Origin: Rhodanobacteraceae bacterium
GTDB taxonomy: Bacteria > Pseudomonadota > Gammaproteobacteria > Xanthomonadales > SZUA-5
Assembly: GCA_016713135.1 (NCBI GenBank)
Contig: JADJPR010000004.1
Location: 310,001 to 374,000, forward strand
Reading direction: 5' to 3'
Length of the DNA stretch: 64,000 nt
The position numbers and the translations under genes were made by a program. Positions 50,473-59,474 of this stretch are shown here, piece after piece (the stretch's first letter is position 1; every line of letters starts with the position of its first letter). Below the pieces are notes generated by a model. That model was given only the letters and a program-made list of their open reading frames with translations, had not been told where the DNA came from and did not search any database.

Positions 50473-51581
50473 CAGTAGAGCACCACGGAGCGGATCGACT
50501 CGCCGCGGTGCATCAGGTCGAAGCCCTCGTTGATGCGTTCCAGCGGCAGCGTGTGGGTGATCAGGCTGTCGATGTCGATGCGGCCTTCCATGTACCAGTC
50601 GACGATCTTCGGCACGTCGGTGCGGCCACGCGCGCCGCCGAAGGCGCTGCCGCGCCAGTTGCGGCCGGTGACCAACTGGAACGGGCGCGTGCTGATCTCC
50701 TTGCCGGATTCGGCCACGCCGATGATCACGCTGGTGCCCCAGCCTTTGTGGCAGCACTCCAGCGCCTGGCGCATCAGGGTGGTGTTGCCGACGCACTCGA
50801 AGCTGTAGTCGGCGCCACCTTTGGTCAGCGACACCAGGTATTGCACCAGGTCGCCGTCGACTTCCTTCGGATTGACGAAGTCGGTCATGCCGAACTTCTC
50901 CGCCAGCGCGCGCTTGGCCGGATTGATGTCGACCCCGACGATCTGGCTGGCGCCGACCATCCGCGCGCCCTGGATCACGTTCAGGCCGATGCCGCCGAGG
51001 CCAAACACCACCACGCGCGAGCCCGGTTCAACCTTGGCGGTGTAGATCACCGCACCGATGCCGGTGGTCACGCCGCAGCCGATGTAGCAGACCTTGTCGA
51101 AGGGCGCATCGGGACGGATCTTCGCCACCGCGATTTCCGGCAACACGATGTAGTTGGCAAAGGTGCTGGTGCCCATGTAGTGCCAGATCGGCGTGCCGTC
51201 GATCGAGAAGCGGCTGGTGCCATCGGGCATAAGACCCTGGCCCTGGGTCGAGCGGATCGCCTGGCAGAGGTTGGTCTTGGGGTTCAGGCAGTACTCGCAC
51301 TCGCGGCACTCGGGCGTGTACAGCGGGATCACGTGATCCCCCCTGCGCACGCTCTTGACCCCGGGGCCGACATCCACGATCACACCTGCGCCTTCATGGC
51401 CGAGGATTGCCGGGAACTTGCCCTCGGCATCGGCGCCGGAGAGGGTGTAAGCATCCGTATGGCAGATGCCCGTGGCCTTGATCTCGACCAACACTTCGCC
51501 GGCGCGCGGGCCGTCGAGATCCACGGTCTCGATCGACAGCGGGGCACCCGCACGGAAGGCGACGGCGGCGCGGACTTTCAT
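50472..51581 (-). CDS. frmA: S-(hydroxymethyl)glutathione dehydrogenase (class III ADH)
   Basis: 369 residues from ATG 51581 with AAGGAG upstream. It oxidises S-hydroxymethylglutathione with NAD to S-formylglutathione. Catalytic zinc ligands: CHTDAYTLSG, GHEGAGVI and CYIGCGVTTG. The structural zinc set is CRECEYCLNPKTNLC. The NAD fold is VFGLGGIGLNVIQGA. The class III phenotype fits GSAFGGARGR. No FrmR-like repressor gene is next to it. Confidence 0.97.
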   Translation of the reverse strand: MKVRAAVAFRAGAPLSIETVDLDGPRAGEVLVEIKATGICHTDAYTLSGADAEGKFPAILGHEGAGVIVDVGPGVKSVRRGDHVIPLYTPECRECEYCLNPKTNLCQAIRSTQGQGLMPDGTSRFSIDGTPIWHYMGTSTFANYIVLPEIAVAKIRPDAPFDKVCYIGCGVTTGIGAVIYTAKVEPGSRVVVFGLGGIGLNVIQGARMVGASQIVGVDINPAKRALAEKFGMTDFVNPKEVDGDLVQYLVSLTKGGADYSFECVGNTTLMRQALECCHKGWGTSVIIGVAESGKEISTRPFQLVTGRNWRGSAFGGARGRTDVPKIVDWYMEGRIDIDSLITHTLPLERINEGFDLMHRGESIRSVVLY

Positions 51582-51794
51582 GGCGCTGGCTCCTTGGTTG
51601 CTAGGATGGCCCGGAGTCTACAGACCCTCACGAAGCTGAAACCCGTCCATCGGCACCGGAACGTCACCAAGTGAAAAACGCAACGGATGGATCCGGAGCT
51701 CATGAGCGCGATGAAGCGGGCGATCGGGTCTCCACCCACGGGTTTCCGGCAGGCCTTGAGGAGCGGGCTCCGCCGGCGATTCCTGCAATTGCCC

Positions 51795-53489
51795 TCAGCC
51801 CTCGCGCAGCCGCCCGAAGACGCTTTCTACCTCGCTGTGCACGAACATCACGGCGAGGTCCCCCGGTTGCAACCAGTCCAGCGCGCGTGCCAGCGCATCG
51901 GTGTCGCCTTCCACATCGACGATCCGCTCGTCCGCGAGCCCGCCCGCGCGTGCGCCCTCGCACAGCAGCGCCGGGATCTCGCCCGGCTCGCGGCCGCGGC
52001 GGTACTTGGGCATGTCCTTCAGGATCAGCAGGTCAGGGCGCTCAGCGGCGGCCAACCGCCCGAGCTCGCGGATGGCGTCGTCGCCGCGGTCGCCCGCCTG
52101 GCCAATGGACACCAGCAGGCGCCGGTGCGGCAGGCCGCGCGCGGTATTGAAGATCGCCGCCAGGCTGTCCGGGTTATGGCCAAAGTCCGCCAGCACCTGT
52201 GCGCCTGACGCCAGCGGATAGAGATTCGCGCGGCCGGGATTGTCATCCACCGACCGACCGAACTCGCGCAGCGTGCGCCGGATCGCAGCCAGCGGCAGTT
52301 TCAGCTGGATCGCCGCGGCGGCTGCGGCCAGGCAGTTGGCGATGTTGTGGCGCGCGCTGGCGCCGCCGGGCAGGCCGATCTCGTTCAAGCCGATCAGGTC
52401 GATGCGCCGGTGCGCCTGCTCGTAACACAGGCGACCGTCGCGCACGGTGGCGATGCCGCGCAGCCGGTGCGTGCTGCGCAAGGTCGACGAATTCGGCGGG
52501 TTGACCGCAAACCAGGCAAGATCCCGCCCGCTGCGATGCGCCTGCGCGCGGCACCATTCGTTCTCGGCATTGGTTACCAGCACGCCGTGCGGCTTGAGCG
52601 CCTTCGCCACCAGGAACTTGACCTCGGCCAGCTGCCCGAGAGTGTGGATGCCCATGTCGTTGAGGTGATCATCGGCGATGTTGGTGACGATCGCGACATC
52701 TGCCGTGCGCACCGACAGCCCGCGGCGCAGCATGCCGCCGCGGGCGACTTCGAGCACGGCGAACTCGGTGCGCGGATGACGCAGCACCTTGCGTGCCCCG
52801 CCAGGGCCCGAGTAGTCGTCACGGTCCAGCACCTCGCCGCCGACCTCGACCGAATCCGTGCAGCAATGCCCGGTGACGCGCCCCGCGTTTGCGGCGATGC
52901 GCGCCAGCAGCCGCGTGGTGGTGGTCTTGCCGTTGGTGCCGGTGACCAGCGCCACCGGCATCCGATGGCGTACCGCGGGCCAGTCGATGCTGTCCGGGTC
53001 CGGCACCGCGGCGTAGGCAAAGGTCTGCGCCGCAGCGCCCTCGCCGACGCTGAGGTCGCCGTCGCCGACCAGCAGTTGCGCGTGTTCCTTCAGCGCGCGC
53101 TCGCGGAATGCCACCAGCCCCGGGTTCGCCGCGTTCTCGGCGCGCCGCTGCAGCCGCGCCAGGATCCTCGAGCGCCGCGGCACTTCGTGGTCCAGTGGCG
53201 CCGACAGCGCCAGTTCCCACGCCCATTCGGCAACATAGGTGGCCACCAGCAACTGGTCGATCGGGGCGGCCAGCGCGCAATGCAGCGTGGGCTCGAACCA
53301 GCGTGTCGTGCGTTCCAGATCGCCCCAGCCCAGCGCCAGCGTGAATCGCCGCACTTCCCGCCGCCAGCGCGCACCGAGCAGCGTCTTCAGCTCCGCCGGC
53401 GGCCGAGTCTCGATCACCGCCCCGGGTCCGTTCAGCAGGATGGTGCGGCCGGTCAGGCGGCGCGAGTCGAGGAGGTAGGGGATGGTCAT
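51795..53489 (-). CDS. Mur-ligase-family cyanophycin synthetase paralogue
   Basis: 564 residues from ATG 53489. Residues 1-160 have no ATP-grasp; the Mur-ligase part starts at VALVTGTNGKTTTTRLLA, continues with LEVARGGMLRRGLSV, VVTNIADDHLNDMGI (metal and carbamate-Lys region) and ends with a Mur C-domain (VLADFGHNPDSLAAIF). It resembles the second half of CphA and the truncated CphA2-type enzymes that join beta-Asp-Arg dipeptides. It lies 229 bases downstream of cphA on the same strand. The activity is inferred, and repair or polymerisation from dipeptides is plausible. Confidence 0.85.
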   Translation of the reverse strand: MTIPYLLDSRRLTGRTILLNGPGAVIETRPPAELKTLLGARWRREVRRFTLALGWGDLERTTRWFEPTLHCALAAPIDQLLVATYVAEWAWELALSAPLDHEVPRRSRILARLQRRAENAANPGLVAFRERALKEHAQLLVGDGDLSVGEGAAAQTFAYAAVPDPDSIDWPAVRHRMPVALVTGTNGKTTTTRLLARIAANAGRVTGHCCTDSVEVGGEVLDRDDYSGPGGARKVLRHPRTEFAVLEVARGGMLRRGLSVRTADVAIVTNIADDHLNDMGIHTLGQLAEVKFLVAKALKPHGVLVTNAENEWCRAQAHRSGRDLAWFAVNPPNSSTLRSTHRLRGIATVRDGRLCYEQAHRRIDLIGLNEIGLPGGASARHNIANCLAAAAAAIQLKLPLAAIRRTLREFGRSVDDNPGRANLYPLASGAQVLADFGHNPDSLAAIFNTARGLPHRRLLVSIGQAGDRGDDAIRELGRLAAAERPDLLILKDMPKYRRGREPGEIPALLCEGARAGGLADERIVDVEGDTDALARALDWLQPGDLAVMFVHSEVESVFGRLREG

Positions 53490-53510
53490 TGACGAGGGCC
53501 GGGAATGGCC

Positions 53511-53718
53511 GGAGCAGAGGCGGGGCCGGGGGCAGGGGGCGGGGGAAATGCACCGGTCTTCGCAACGGCCGCGTCGTGTTGCGGATACCCGTGCTGCGGG
53601 ACCGCGCTGGCGTCGTCGAACCTGATGAGTCCAATCCGACTACAGCTCACGTCAGTGCTCGAGCGGAGCCTCACGCCATTCCCCCTGACCCCTGCCCCTG
53701 CTCTTCGCCCCCGCTCCT
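53511..53718. repeat. Word-repeat hairpin element, G-rich word GGGGGCAGGGGGCG
   Basis: Left arm 53511-53550 (GGCGGGGCCGGGGGCAGGGG), right arm about 53675-53718 (ATTCCCCCTGACCCCTGCCC and on). The spacer is about 125 bases. It fills the 229-base gap between the Mur-ligase paralogue and cphA, and shares word and arm order with 7830-7994. Confidence 0.75.
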
Positions 53719-56514
53719 TCAATCCGCCTCCTCCCGCGCAAGGTAAACGCCGCGCTCGTCCTGGCGGATTTCCATCGTCTGCGGCTCGGAATAGTCCTCG
53801 AAGCCCATCAGGCTGCCGATGGCGGCTGCCGGGATGGCGGTGAGATTCGGCTTTTCCGCGGCAGCCTGGACATCCGGCTTGAAGTAGATGATCTGCTTCC
53901 AGCTGCGCGGGATGTTGTCGGCGAAGACCACCACCAAGTCGCCCGGGCGGGCCCGCTTGAGGGCGGAGGTGATCGCCTCCTGCTCGTCCTCGATGATCTC
54001 GATCTGCTCGGCCTTGACGCCCGCTTCGAGCAATCCCTTGTGCAGCATGGCCGGAACTTCGTCGCCGCGACGGCCGCGGGTATGGTCGTCGCGCTTGCAG
54101 ATATAGGTGTCGTAGTGGCCGGCAGCGGCCTGCGCCAGTTCCAGGATGTCTTCGTCGCGACGATCGCCCGGCGCCGCCCTCACCACGAGGCGCTTGCCGA
54201 CGATATTGAGCTGGTCGGTGAGGTTGGCCATCGCGCTCACGCCGTGGGCGTTGTGCGCGTAGTCCATGATCACCTTGAACGGGTGCTCGTCGAACACGTT
54301 GAGGCGGCCCGGCGCCTGGAAGAAGCTGGTGGTGAAGGTGCGCAGGCCGTGCTCGATGTTCTCGCGGCTGACCTTCAGGCCATAAGCCAGCGCCGCGGCG
54401 AACATCGCGTTCTGCACGTTATGCAGCGCGCGGCCTTCGATCGTGGCCGGGATCAGGTGCGTCCACATCAGGGGCAGGTGCGAGCCCTTGTCGTAGAGCG
54501 CGATCATGTGCCCGTTCATGCCCTGCTCCAACACCACCGCGCGGCCGCCGGCGCGGATGTGCGCCTGCACCAGCGTGTGCCGCGGGTTCATGGTCACATA
54601 GCAGACGTTCTTTGCGCGGGTGTACGCGGCCATGCGCAGCACGCGCGGGTCGTCCGCGTTCAGCACCGCGGTGTCGTTGGCGATCTCGACCACCGTGCGC
54701 TTGACCTCGGCCAGCTCGTCCAGGGTGTCGATGCCGCGCAGGCCAAGGTGGTCGCTCTGCACGTTGAGCACTGCGGCCACGTCGCAGTCGCGCACCGCCA
54801 TGCCGCGCTTCAGCAGGCCGCCGCGCGCGGTTTCCAGCACTGCGGCGTCGACCGTCGGGTCGCGCAGCACCATGCTCGCGGCCACCGGGCCGGTCATGTC
54901 GCCCTTCACCGTCAGCTTGCCGTCGATGTAGACGCCATCGGTGGTGGTCAGGCCCACCGTGTGCCCGGCCATCTTCAGGATGTGCGCGAGCATGCGGCTG
55001 GTGGTGGTCTTGCCGTTGGTGCCGGTGATGCACGCGATCGGGATGCGCGAGGGCGCGCCGGGCGGGAAGAGCATGTCCATCACCGCGCCGCCGACGTCGC
55101 GCGACTTGCCCTCGGCCGGCGACACATGCATGCGGAAACCCGGCGCCGCGTTGATCTCGCAGATGCCGCCGCCGTGCGTCTGGTAGCTCTGCGAGATGTC
55201 GTCGGTGAGGAAATCGACACCACAGACGTCCAGCCCGATCGCCTTGGCCGCGCGCACCGCCATCGCCCGGTTGTCCGGGTGCACGACGTCGGTCACGTCG
55301 ATCGCGGTGCCACCCGTCGACAGGTTGGCGGTGGAGCGGAGGTAGAAGATCTCACCTTCGGGCAGCACGGTGTCGAGGGTGTAGCCCTTCTTCGCCAGCA
55401 AATCGTCGACCTGGTGGTCCAGCTGGATCTTGGTCAGCACCTTCTCGTGGCCGATGCCACGACGCGGGTCCGAGTTGACGATTTCGATCAGGTCCTTGAT
55501 CGAGTGCGTGCCGTCGCCGATCACATGCCCGGGGACGCGCTTGGCCGCAGCGACCAGCTCGCCATTGACCACCAGCATGCGGTGGTCGAAGCCGGTGAGG
55601 AAGGTCTCCACGACGACCGTGCGGCTGATCTTGCTGGCCACTTCATAGCCGCGTGCGACTTCCTCCGGCGTGCGCAGGTTGATGCAGACGCCGCGGCCAT
55701 GGTTGCCGTTGTAGGGCTTGACCACCACCGGGTAGCCGATGCGCTCGGCCGCGCGCAGGGTCTCGCGCTCGCTCGATGCGGTCATCTGCTTGGGCACCGG
55801 CAGGCCGAGGTCCTCGAAGATCTTGTGCGCCATCTCCTTGTCGCACGACAGTTCGACGGCGATATGGCGGGTCTCGCTGGTGATCGTCGCCTGGATCCGG
55901 CGCTGGTACTTGCCGTGGCCCAGCTGCACCAGGCTCTGTTCGTTGAGCCGCAGCCAGGGAATGGCGCGCATCTCGGCCGCCTTGACCAGCGAGCCGGTGC
56001 TCGGCCCGAGTTCCTTCTTCTGGGTGTAGCGGATGAACCAGTCGCGTTCCTTTTCGAAATTGAACTCGCGATCCGCGTACTTCTTCTTCAGTTCCTCCGG
56101 CAGCAGCGAATGGATCAGGCGCAGCGCCAATCGACTCGCTTCCAGCCCGACATCCTTGTCCTGGATCTCGAACACCACGTTGTACTGGCCCGGCGTCTTG
56201 GTCGAGCGGGTCTTGCCGAAGGTGACCTCATGGCCCGCCAGGTGCTGTACCTCGAGCACCGTGTGCTCAAACACATGTCCGAGCCAGGTGCCTTCGCCCT
56301 CACGCATGCGGCGCAGGAAGCCGCCGGCCTCACCGTAAGAGCAGCCGTGGTCGGCCAGCGACGGCACCGCCTTGACCAGCCCGTCGATGAAGGCCTCGCC
56401 CAGCCGGGTCGTCGGCCAGTGCTCGAGCTCTTCGAGGTCGACTACATGCAGCACACACGGAAAATGCGCGAACCGGTTCGGCCCGCCGTAGACATCGGTA
56501 CTGACAATGCGCAT
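53719..56514 (-). CDS. cphA: Cyanophycin synthetase
   Basis: 931 residues from ATG 56514 with GGGGGAG upstream. CphA builds the Asp-Arg polymer from Asp and Arg with ATP. N-domain 1-160; ATP-grasp 190-490 (VVVKPYNGNHGRGVCINL, TVVVETFLTGFDHRMLVVNG, GVDFLTDDI..GGGICEINAAPGFRMH); Mur-ligase M domain from PIACITGTNGKTTTSRML with LETARGGLLKRGMAV and NVQSDHLGLRGIDTL; C-domain VIMDYAHNAHGVSAM. Length is slightly above the cyanobacterial type (about 870-900) through a C-terminal tail. Cyanophycinase is at 34540. Confidence 0.97.
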   Translation of the reverse strand: MRIVSTDVYGGPNRFAHFPCVLHVVDLEELEHWPTTRLGEAFIDGLVKAVPSLADHGCSYGEAGGFLRRMREGEGTWLGHVFEHTVLEVQHLAGHEVTFGKTRSTKTPGQYNVVFEIQDKDVGLEASRLALRLIHSLLPEELKKKYADREFNFEKERDWFIRYTQKKELGPSTGSLVKAAEMRAIPWLRLNEQSLVQLGHGKYQRRIQATITSETRHIAVELSCDKEMAHKIFEDLGLPVPKQMTASSERETLRAAERIGYPVVVKPYNGNHGRGVCINLRTPEEVARGYEVASKISRTVVVETFLTGFDHRMLVVNGELVAAAKRVPGHVIGDGTHSIKDLIEIVNSDPRRGIGHEKVLTKIQLDHQVDDLLAKKGYTLDTVLPEGEIFYLRSTANLSTGGTAIDVTDVVHPDNRAMAVRAAKAIGLDVCGVDFLTDDISQSYQTHGGGICEINAAPGFRMHVSPAEGKSRDVGGAVMDMLFPPGAPSRIPIACITGTNGKTTTSRMLAHILKMAGHTVGLTTTDGVYIDGKLTVKGDMTGPVAASMVLRDPTVDAAVLETARGGLLKRGMAVRDCDVAAVLNVQSDHLGLRGIDTLDELAEVKRTVVEIANDTAVLNADDPRVLRMAAYTRAKNVCYVTMNPRHTLVQAHIRAGGRAVVLEQGMNGHMIALYDKGSHLPLMWTHLIPATIEGRALHNVQNAMFAAALAYGLKVSRENIEHGLRTFTTSFFQAPGRLNVFDEHPFKVIMDYAHNAHGVSAMANLTDQLNIVGKRLVVRAAPGDRRDEDILELAQAAAGHYDTYICKRDDHTRGRRGDEVPAMLHKGLLEAGVKAEQIEIIEDEQEAITSALKRARPGDLVVVFADNIPRSWKQIIYFKPDVQAAAEKPNLTAIPAAAIGSLMGFEDYSEPQTMEIRQDERGVYLAREEAD

Positions 56515-56566
56515 CGACTGCTCCCCCGCTGGATGGCCTGGGCCAAGCATGCCCCAAGCGATGTGT

Positions 56567-56628
56567 GGTGAGTAGTGAGTGGCGAGGGGAAAAGCGGGGC
56601 AGGGGGCACGGGGTACGGGGAGACCTCA
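56567..56628. repeat. Mosaic word-repeat segment (three words)
   Basis: 56567-56583 reads GGTGAGTAGTGAGTGGC (word of the element at 17665). 56594-56602 reads GCGGGGCAG (word of 7830 and 53511). 56603-56628 matches 11948-11973 over 26 bases with two mismatches (GGGGCACGGGGTACGGGGAG). No convincing right arm follows, so it may be a partial or recombined element. It lies upstream of cphA. Confidence 0.7.
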
Positions 56629-56671
56629 GTCGAGATTCTGGTTGGTGCGTTGACGGCCCCGCCTTGCTGTC

Positions 56672-57080
56672 TGTGGGAGCGGGCTCTGCCCGCAATCTTT
56701 CTGCTGTTGCTTGAACCTCAGGAAGCAACAGCGTTTCGGCCGGGCCGCTTTTCTTTGAGTGGCCAAGAAAAGTCACCAAAAGACACCGCGTCCGCGCTTG
56801 CCGCGCGTCGTGCGCGGCAAGTTCCCTGCGGTGCTCACGAAGCGCAGGCCGCTGCGCAACTCGCTGGTCCGGCCCGTCGGCACAGCCGCCGGTCGTTCGC
56901 AGCCGCGCGCCGCATGCGGCGCAAACGTGCGACTGCTCACCCCTTTGCTCGGACATGCTCGCTTTCCCCTGCGCTTCGCTCCGCTCCTCGGCGCTCCCGA
57001 GAGGCCCCATTTTCCCTTCGACCCGGCTTCCTGCCTGGTTTTCGAGGCGAGATCTTGGTTCGAGGTTTCGCTGAGGCCAG
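56672..57080. repeat. Non-coding interspersed element with small palindromes
   Basis: The 610-base gap between cphA and aat has no gene I accept. It holds a REP-like palindrome (GGGAGCGGGCTCTGCCCGC, 56675-56693), a perfect 10-bp stem (GCTGTTGCTT, 56703-56712 with 56723-56732), and about 320 bases translating in one frame to a MAKKSHQKTPRPRLPRVV-type peptide. I recall similar peptides as frequent spurious ORFs in xanthomonad and pseudomonad genomes. I take it as an interspersed non-coding repeat; copy number needs a genome search. Confidence 0.45.
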
Positions 57081-57123
57081 TTCTTGAGCGTACACTCCGG
57101 CATGCAGCGACCCGTCGATACCG

Positions 57124-57819
57124 CTACACAGTGTCTTGCCATGGCCACGACGTCGTCGCACCTTCCGTCAGCGTCGCGACGCAACTCACGAACTCCGCCC
57201 GCGGCATGGTCTCGGCGCCGAGGCTGACGAGATGCGGGGTTTCCTGCTGGCAGTCGATCAGCGGCCAGCCCCATTGCGCCAGTCGGCTGCACAAGGCCCA
57301 CAGCGCGGCCTTCGACGCGTCGGGGACCAGCGAGAACATCGATTCGCCGAAATACATCCGGCCGATGGCCAGGCCATACAGCCCGCCGACCAGTCGCGCG
57401 CCGTCCCAGACCTCGACGCTGTGGGCGATACCCAGGCGATGCAGCCGGGTGTAGGCAGCCACCATTTCCGGGACGATCCAGGTGCCCGACTGGCCTGGGC
57501 GCGGTGTCGACGCACAGGCGTGGATCACTGGCAGAAAGGCCGTGTCGCAGCTGATTCGCCAGCCGGCGGCGCGCACGCGCTTGTGCAGGCTGCGGGTCAA
57601 CCGGAAAGCCTCCGGGCGGAGCACCAGGCGCGGATCCGGCGACCACCAAAGGATCGGCTCGCCGCGCGAGAACCACGGGAAAATCCCGCGTCGGTACGCC
57701 GCAAACAGGCGTTCCGGCGACAGATCGCCGCCCGCCGCCAGCAGCCCATTCGGCTGCGTCAGCGCTGTGTCGACGGGTGGGAATGCCTCCGGATCGGCTC
57801 CCAGCAGCGGCAGTCCCAT
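57124..57819 (-). CDS. aat: Leucyl/phenylalanyl-tRNA-protein transferase
   Basis: 231 residues from ATG 57819. It adds Leu or Phe to N-terminal Arg or Lys of proteins, marking them for ClpAP (N-degron). It has the AAT signatures: GLLAAGGDLSPERLFAAYRRGIFPWFSRGEPILWWSPDPR, SVEVWDGARLVGGLYGLAIGRMYFGESMFS and IDCQQETPHLVSLGA. Length is standard. Seven bases after the FHA-phosphatase stop, and so likely co-transcribed with it. Confidence 0.96.
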   Translation of the reverse strand: MGLPLLGADPEAFPPVDTALTQPNGLLAAGGDLSPERLFAAYRRGIFPWFSRGEPILWWSPDPRLVLRPEAFRLTRSLHKRVRAAGWRISCDTAFLPVIHACASTPRPGQSGTWIVPEMVAAYTRLHRLGIAHSVEVWDGARLVGGLYGLAIGRMYFGESMFSLVPDASKAALWALCSRLAQWGWPLIDCQQETPHLVSLGAETMPRAEFVSCVATLTEGATTSWPWQDTV

Positions 57820-57826
57820 CGCCCGC

Positions 57827-59395
57827 TCAAGCCGGGAGGTCGAAGGCCAGGATCGATGCGTCGTCGCTGGGCATGCTGCCGCCGGCGAACAATTCGATAC
57901 CGGCGATCACCGCGCTGACATCCGCCTGCGGGTGGTTGCCGCGGCGCAGGATCTGGTCGAGCACGATCGGCGCGAACGTGTCTCCACCCGCACCGCGGAT
58001 CTCGGCGATGCCGTCCGAATACAGCACCAGGCGTTCGCCGTGATCGAGCATGAGTTGCTCCGCCTCGAAAAGCGCGCCGGCGTCGATTCCGAGCGGGATC
58101 GCGCCGCGCCCGTCGAGCTTCTGGGGGTGGCCGTTGGCGCGGATGTGCCGTCCATGCCCGTGACCTGCGTCGACGTAGTGGATTCGGCGCGCGCGCGCAT
58201 CGACCACACCGATCCACGCGGTCGCAAAGCGCCCGCCACCGACCCGGCTGACGTATTGGTTGCAGCGCCGTGCGGCCAACGCCGGATCGCAGGTCTCCAG
58301 AAGTTCCGCGTGCAGATAGGCCTGAACACTGGCCATCAGGAAGCCGGCGCCGACGCCCGCGCCTGCGACGTCGCCAAGCACCACGGCGCAGCGGTTGTCG
58401 TCCAGCGCGAATACATCCACAAGGTCGCCCGCCACCAGTCGACCCGGATGAACATGGAAGGCGTAGCGCGTCCCGGCGCACTCGCCGTGCGCGGGGGGAA
58501 GGATCTGCCGCTGGACTTCGCGTGCCTGGTCGAGATCGGCGTGCAGGCGCTCGACGCGCCGCTCCATGTCGCGACGTTCGACATTGCCCAGCGTCAGCCC
58601 GGCCAGCCGGGCCAGCGCGTGCGCGAATTCGGCGGCATCCGCACGCTGGCGCGCATCCGGGCGGGTCAGTTCGGCCAGCAGATAGCCGCGGATGTCCTTG
58701 TCCACACGCAGGGCCACCGCCAGCACCGGGCGCACGCCCGGGGCGCCGGGCAGCTCGATGTCCGCCTGCACCACGCTGCCCTGGTTGGCGCTGGCGAAGA
58801 TCTCGGCGATGCAGGGGAACGGCGGCTCGGCCGGTGGCAACGAGGCACCCACCTCGAATCCACCGTCAGCCTGCAGCCAGACGGTCGCCACACGCGCAGC
58901 CGAACCGCGCTGCGCGAAATCGCACAATTGGTGGACGATGGCGCGCACGTTCTCGGCATTGACCGTCGTCGCGGCGAACTCGACCAGCAACTCCAGCCGC
59001 CGCTCGGCTGCCAGCACCGGCGCCGCGATGCGCGTCACCGAGCCCAGCGACACCGCCGGGGCGATGGCCGTATGGCTGCGCGCGGGAGCGCTCTCCTCGC
59101 GCCGCACGCGAAAACGCCACGGGCCAATCCGGACGCGGTCGTGCTCGGCCAGCGGCACCGGGCGGTCGGGATCAACCGCGTGGTCGTTGACGAAGGTTCC
59201 CGCGCGACTGCCGAGGTCGCGCAGGTACAGACCTGCCGTGCGCGCCTCGATGGCCGCGTGGCGCCGGGATATGCCGGGATCCGCGAGCACCCAGTCGCAC
59301 TCCGGACTGCGCCCGAGGATGCGCGGCTCGTCCAGTTTCAGCTGGCGCGAACCCAGCGTTGGGCCACTCAGGACTTCCAGGACCAGTTCATGCAT
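57827..59395 (-). CDS. FHA-GAF-PP2C (SpoIIE/RsbU-type) serine phosphatase
   Basis: 522 residues from ATG 59395 (ATG 59404 three codons earlier also possible). FHA domain 15-100 (RILGRSPECDWVLADPGISRRHAAIEA, the GR..S.RH phosphothreonine pocket; LRDLGSRAGTFVND); GAF-like domain about 130-275; PP2C/SpoIIE domain from LPPAHGECAGT on, with VAGDLVDVFALDD and GDVAGAGVGAGFLMAS (metal Asp), YVDAGHG and LVLYSDGIAEIRGA. The usual GDYYD has become GDLVD. It is a cytoplasmic phosphatase of partner-switching type; no partner anti-sigma or STAS gene is nearby. Confidence 0.92.
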   Translation of the reverse strand: MHELVLEVLSGPTLGSRQLKLDEPRILGRSPECDWVLADPGISRRHAAIEARTAGLYLRDLGSRAGTFVNDHAVDPDRPVPLAEHDRVRIGPWRFRVRREESAPARSHTAIAPAVSLGSVTRIAAPVLAAERRLELLVEFAATTVNAENVRAIVHQLCDFAQRGSAARVATVWLQADGGFEVGASLPPAEPPFPCIAEIFASANQGSVVQADIELPGAPGVRPVLAVALRVDKDIRGYLLAELTRPDARQRADAAEFAHALARLAGLTLGNVERRDMERRVERLHADLDQAREVQRQILPPAHGECAGTRYAFHVHPGRLVAGDLVDVFALDDNRCAVVLGDVAGAGVGAGFLMASVQAYLHAELLETCDPALAARRCNQYVSRVGGGRFATAWIGVVDARARRIHYVDAGHGHGRHIRANGHPQKLDGRGAIPLGIDAGALFEAEQLMLDHGERLVLYSDGIAEIRGAGGDTFAPIVLDQILRRGNHPQADVSAVIAGIELFAGGSMPSDDASILAFDLPA

Positions 59396-59474
59396 GCGCA
59401 GCATTCTAGACGAGGGCAGTTCACCCCGCGGGTGCGCGATATCATCGCGAAGGAAAACGCCGAACAGAGGCGCA

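Noticed and set aside
51582..51794. Possible gene between frmA and the Mur-ligase paralogue
   Set aside because: No frame with a sensible composition or ribosome site in the 213 bases; no repeat seen there either.
54040..56571. 843-residue ORF opposite cphA
   Set aside because: Antisense shadow; no domain motif, and cphA shows full ATP-grasp and Mur motifs.
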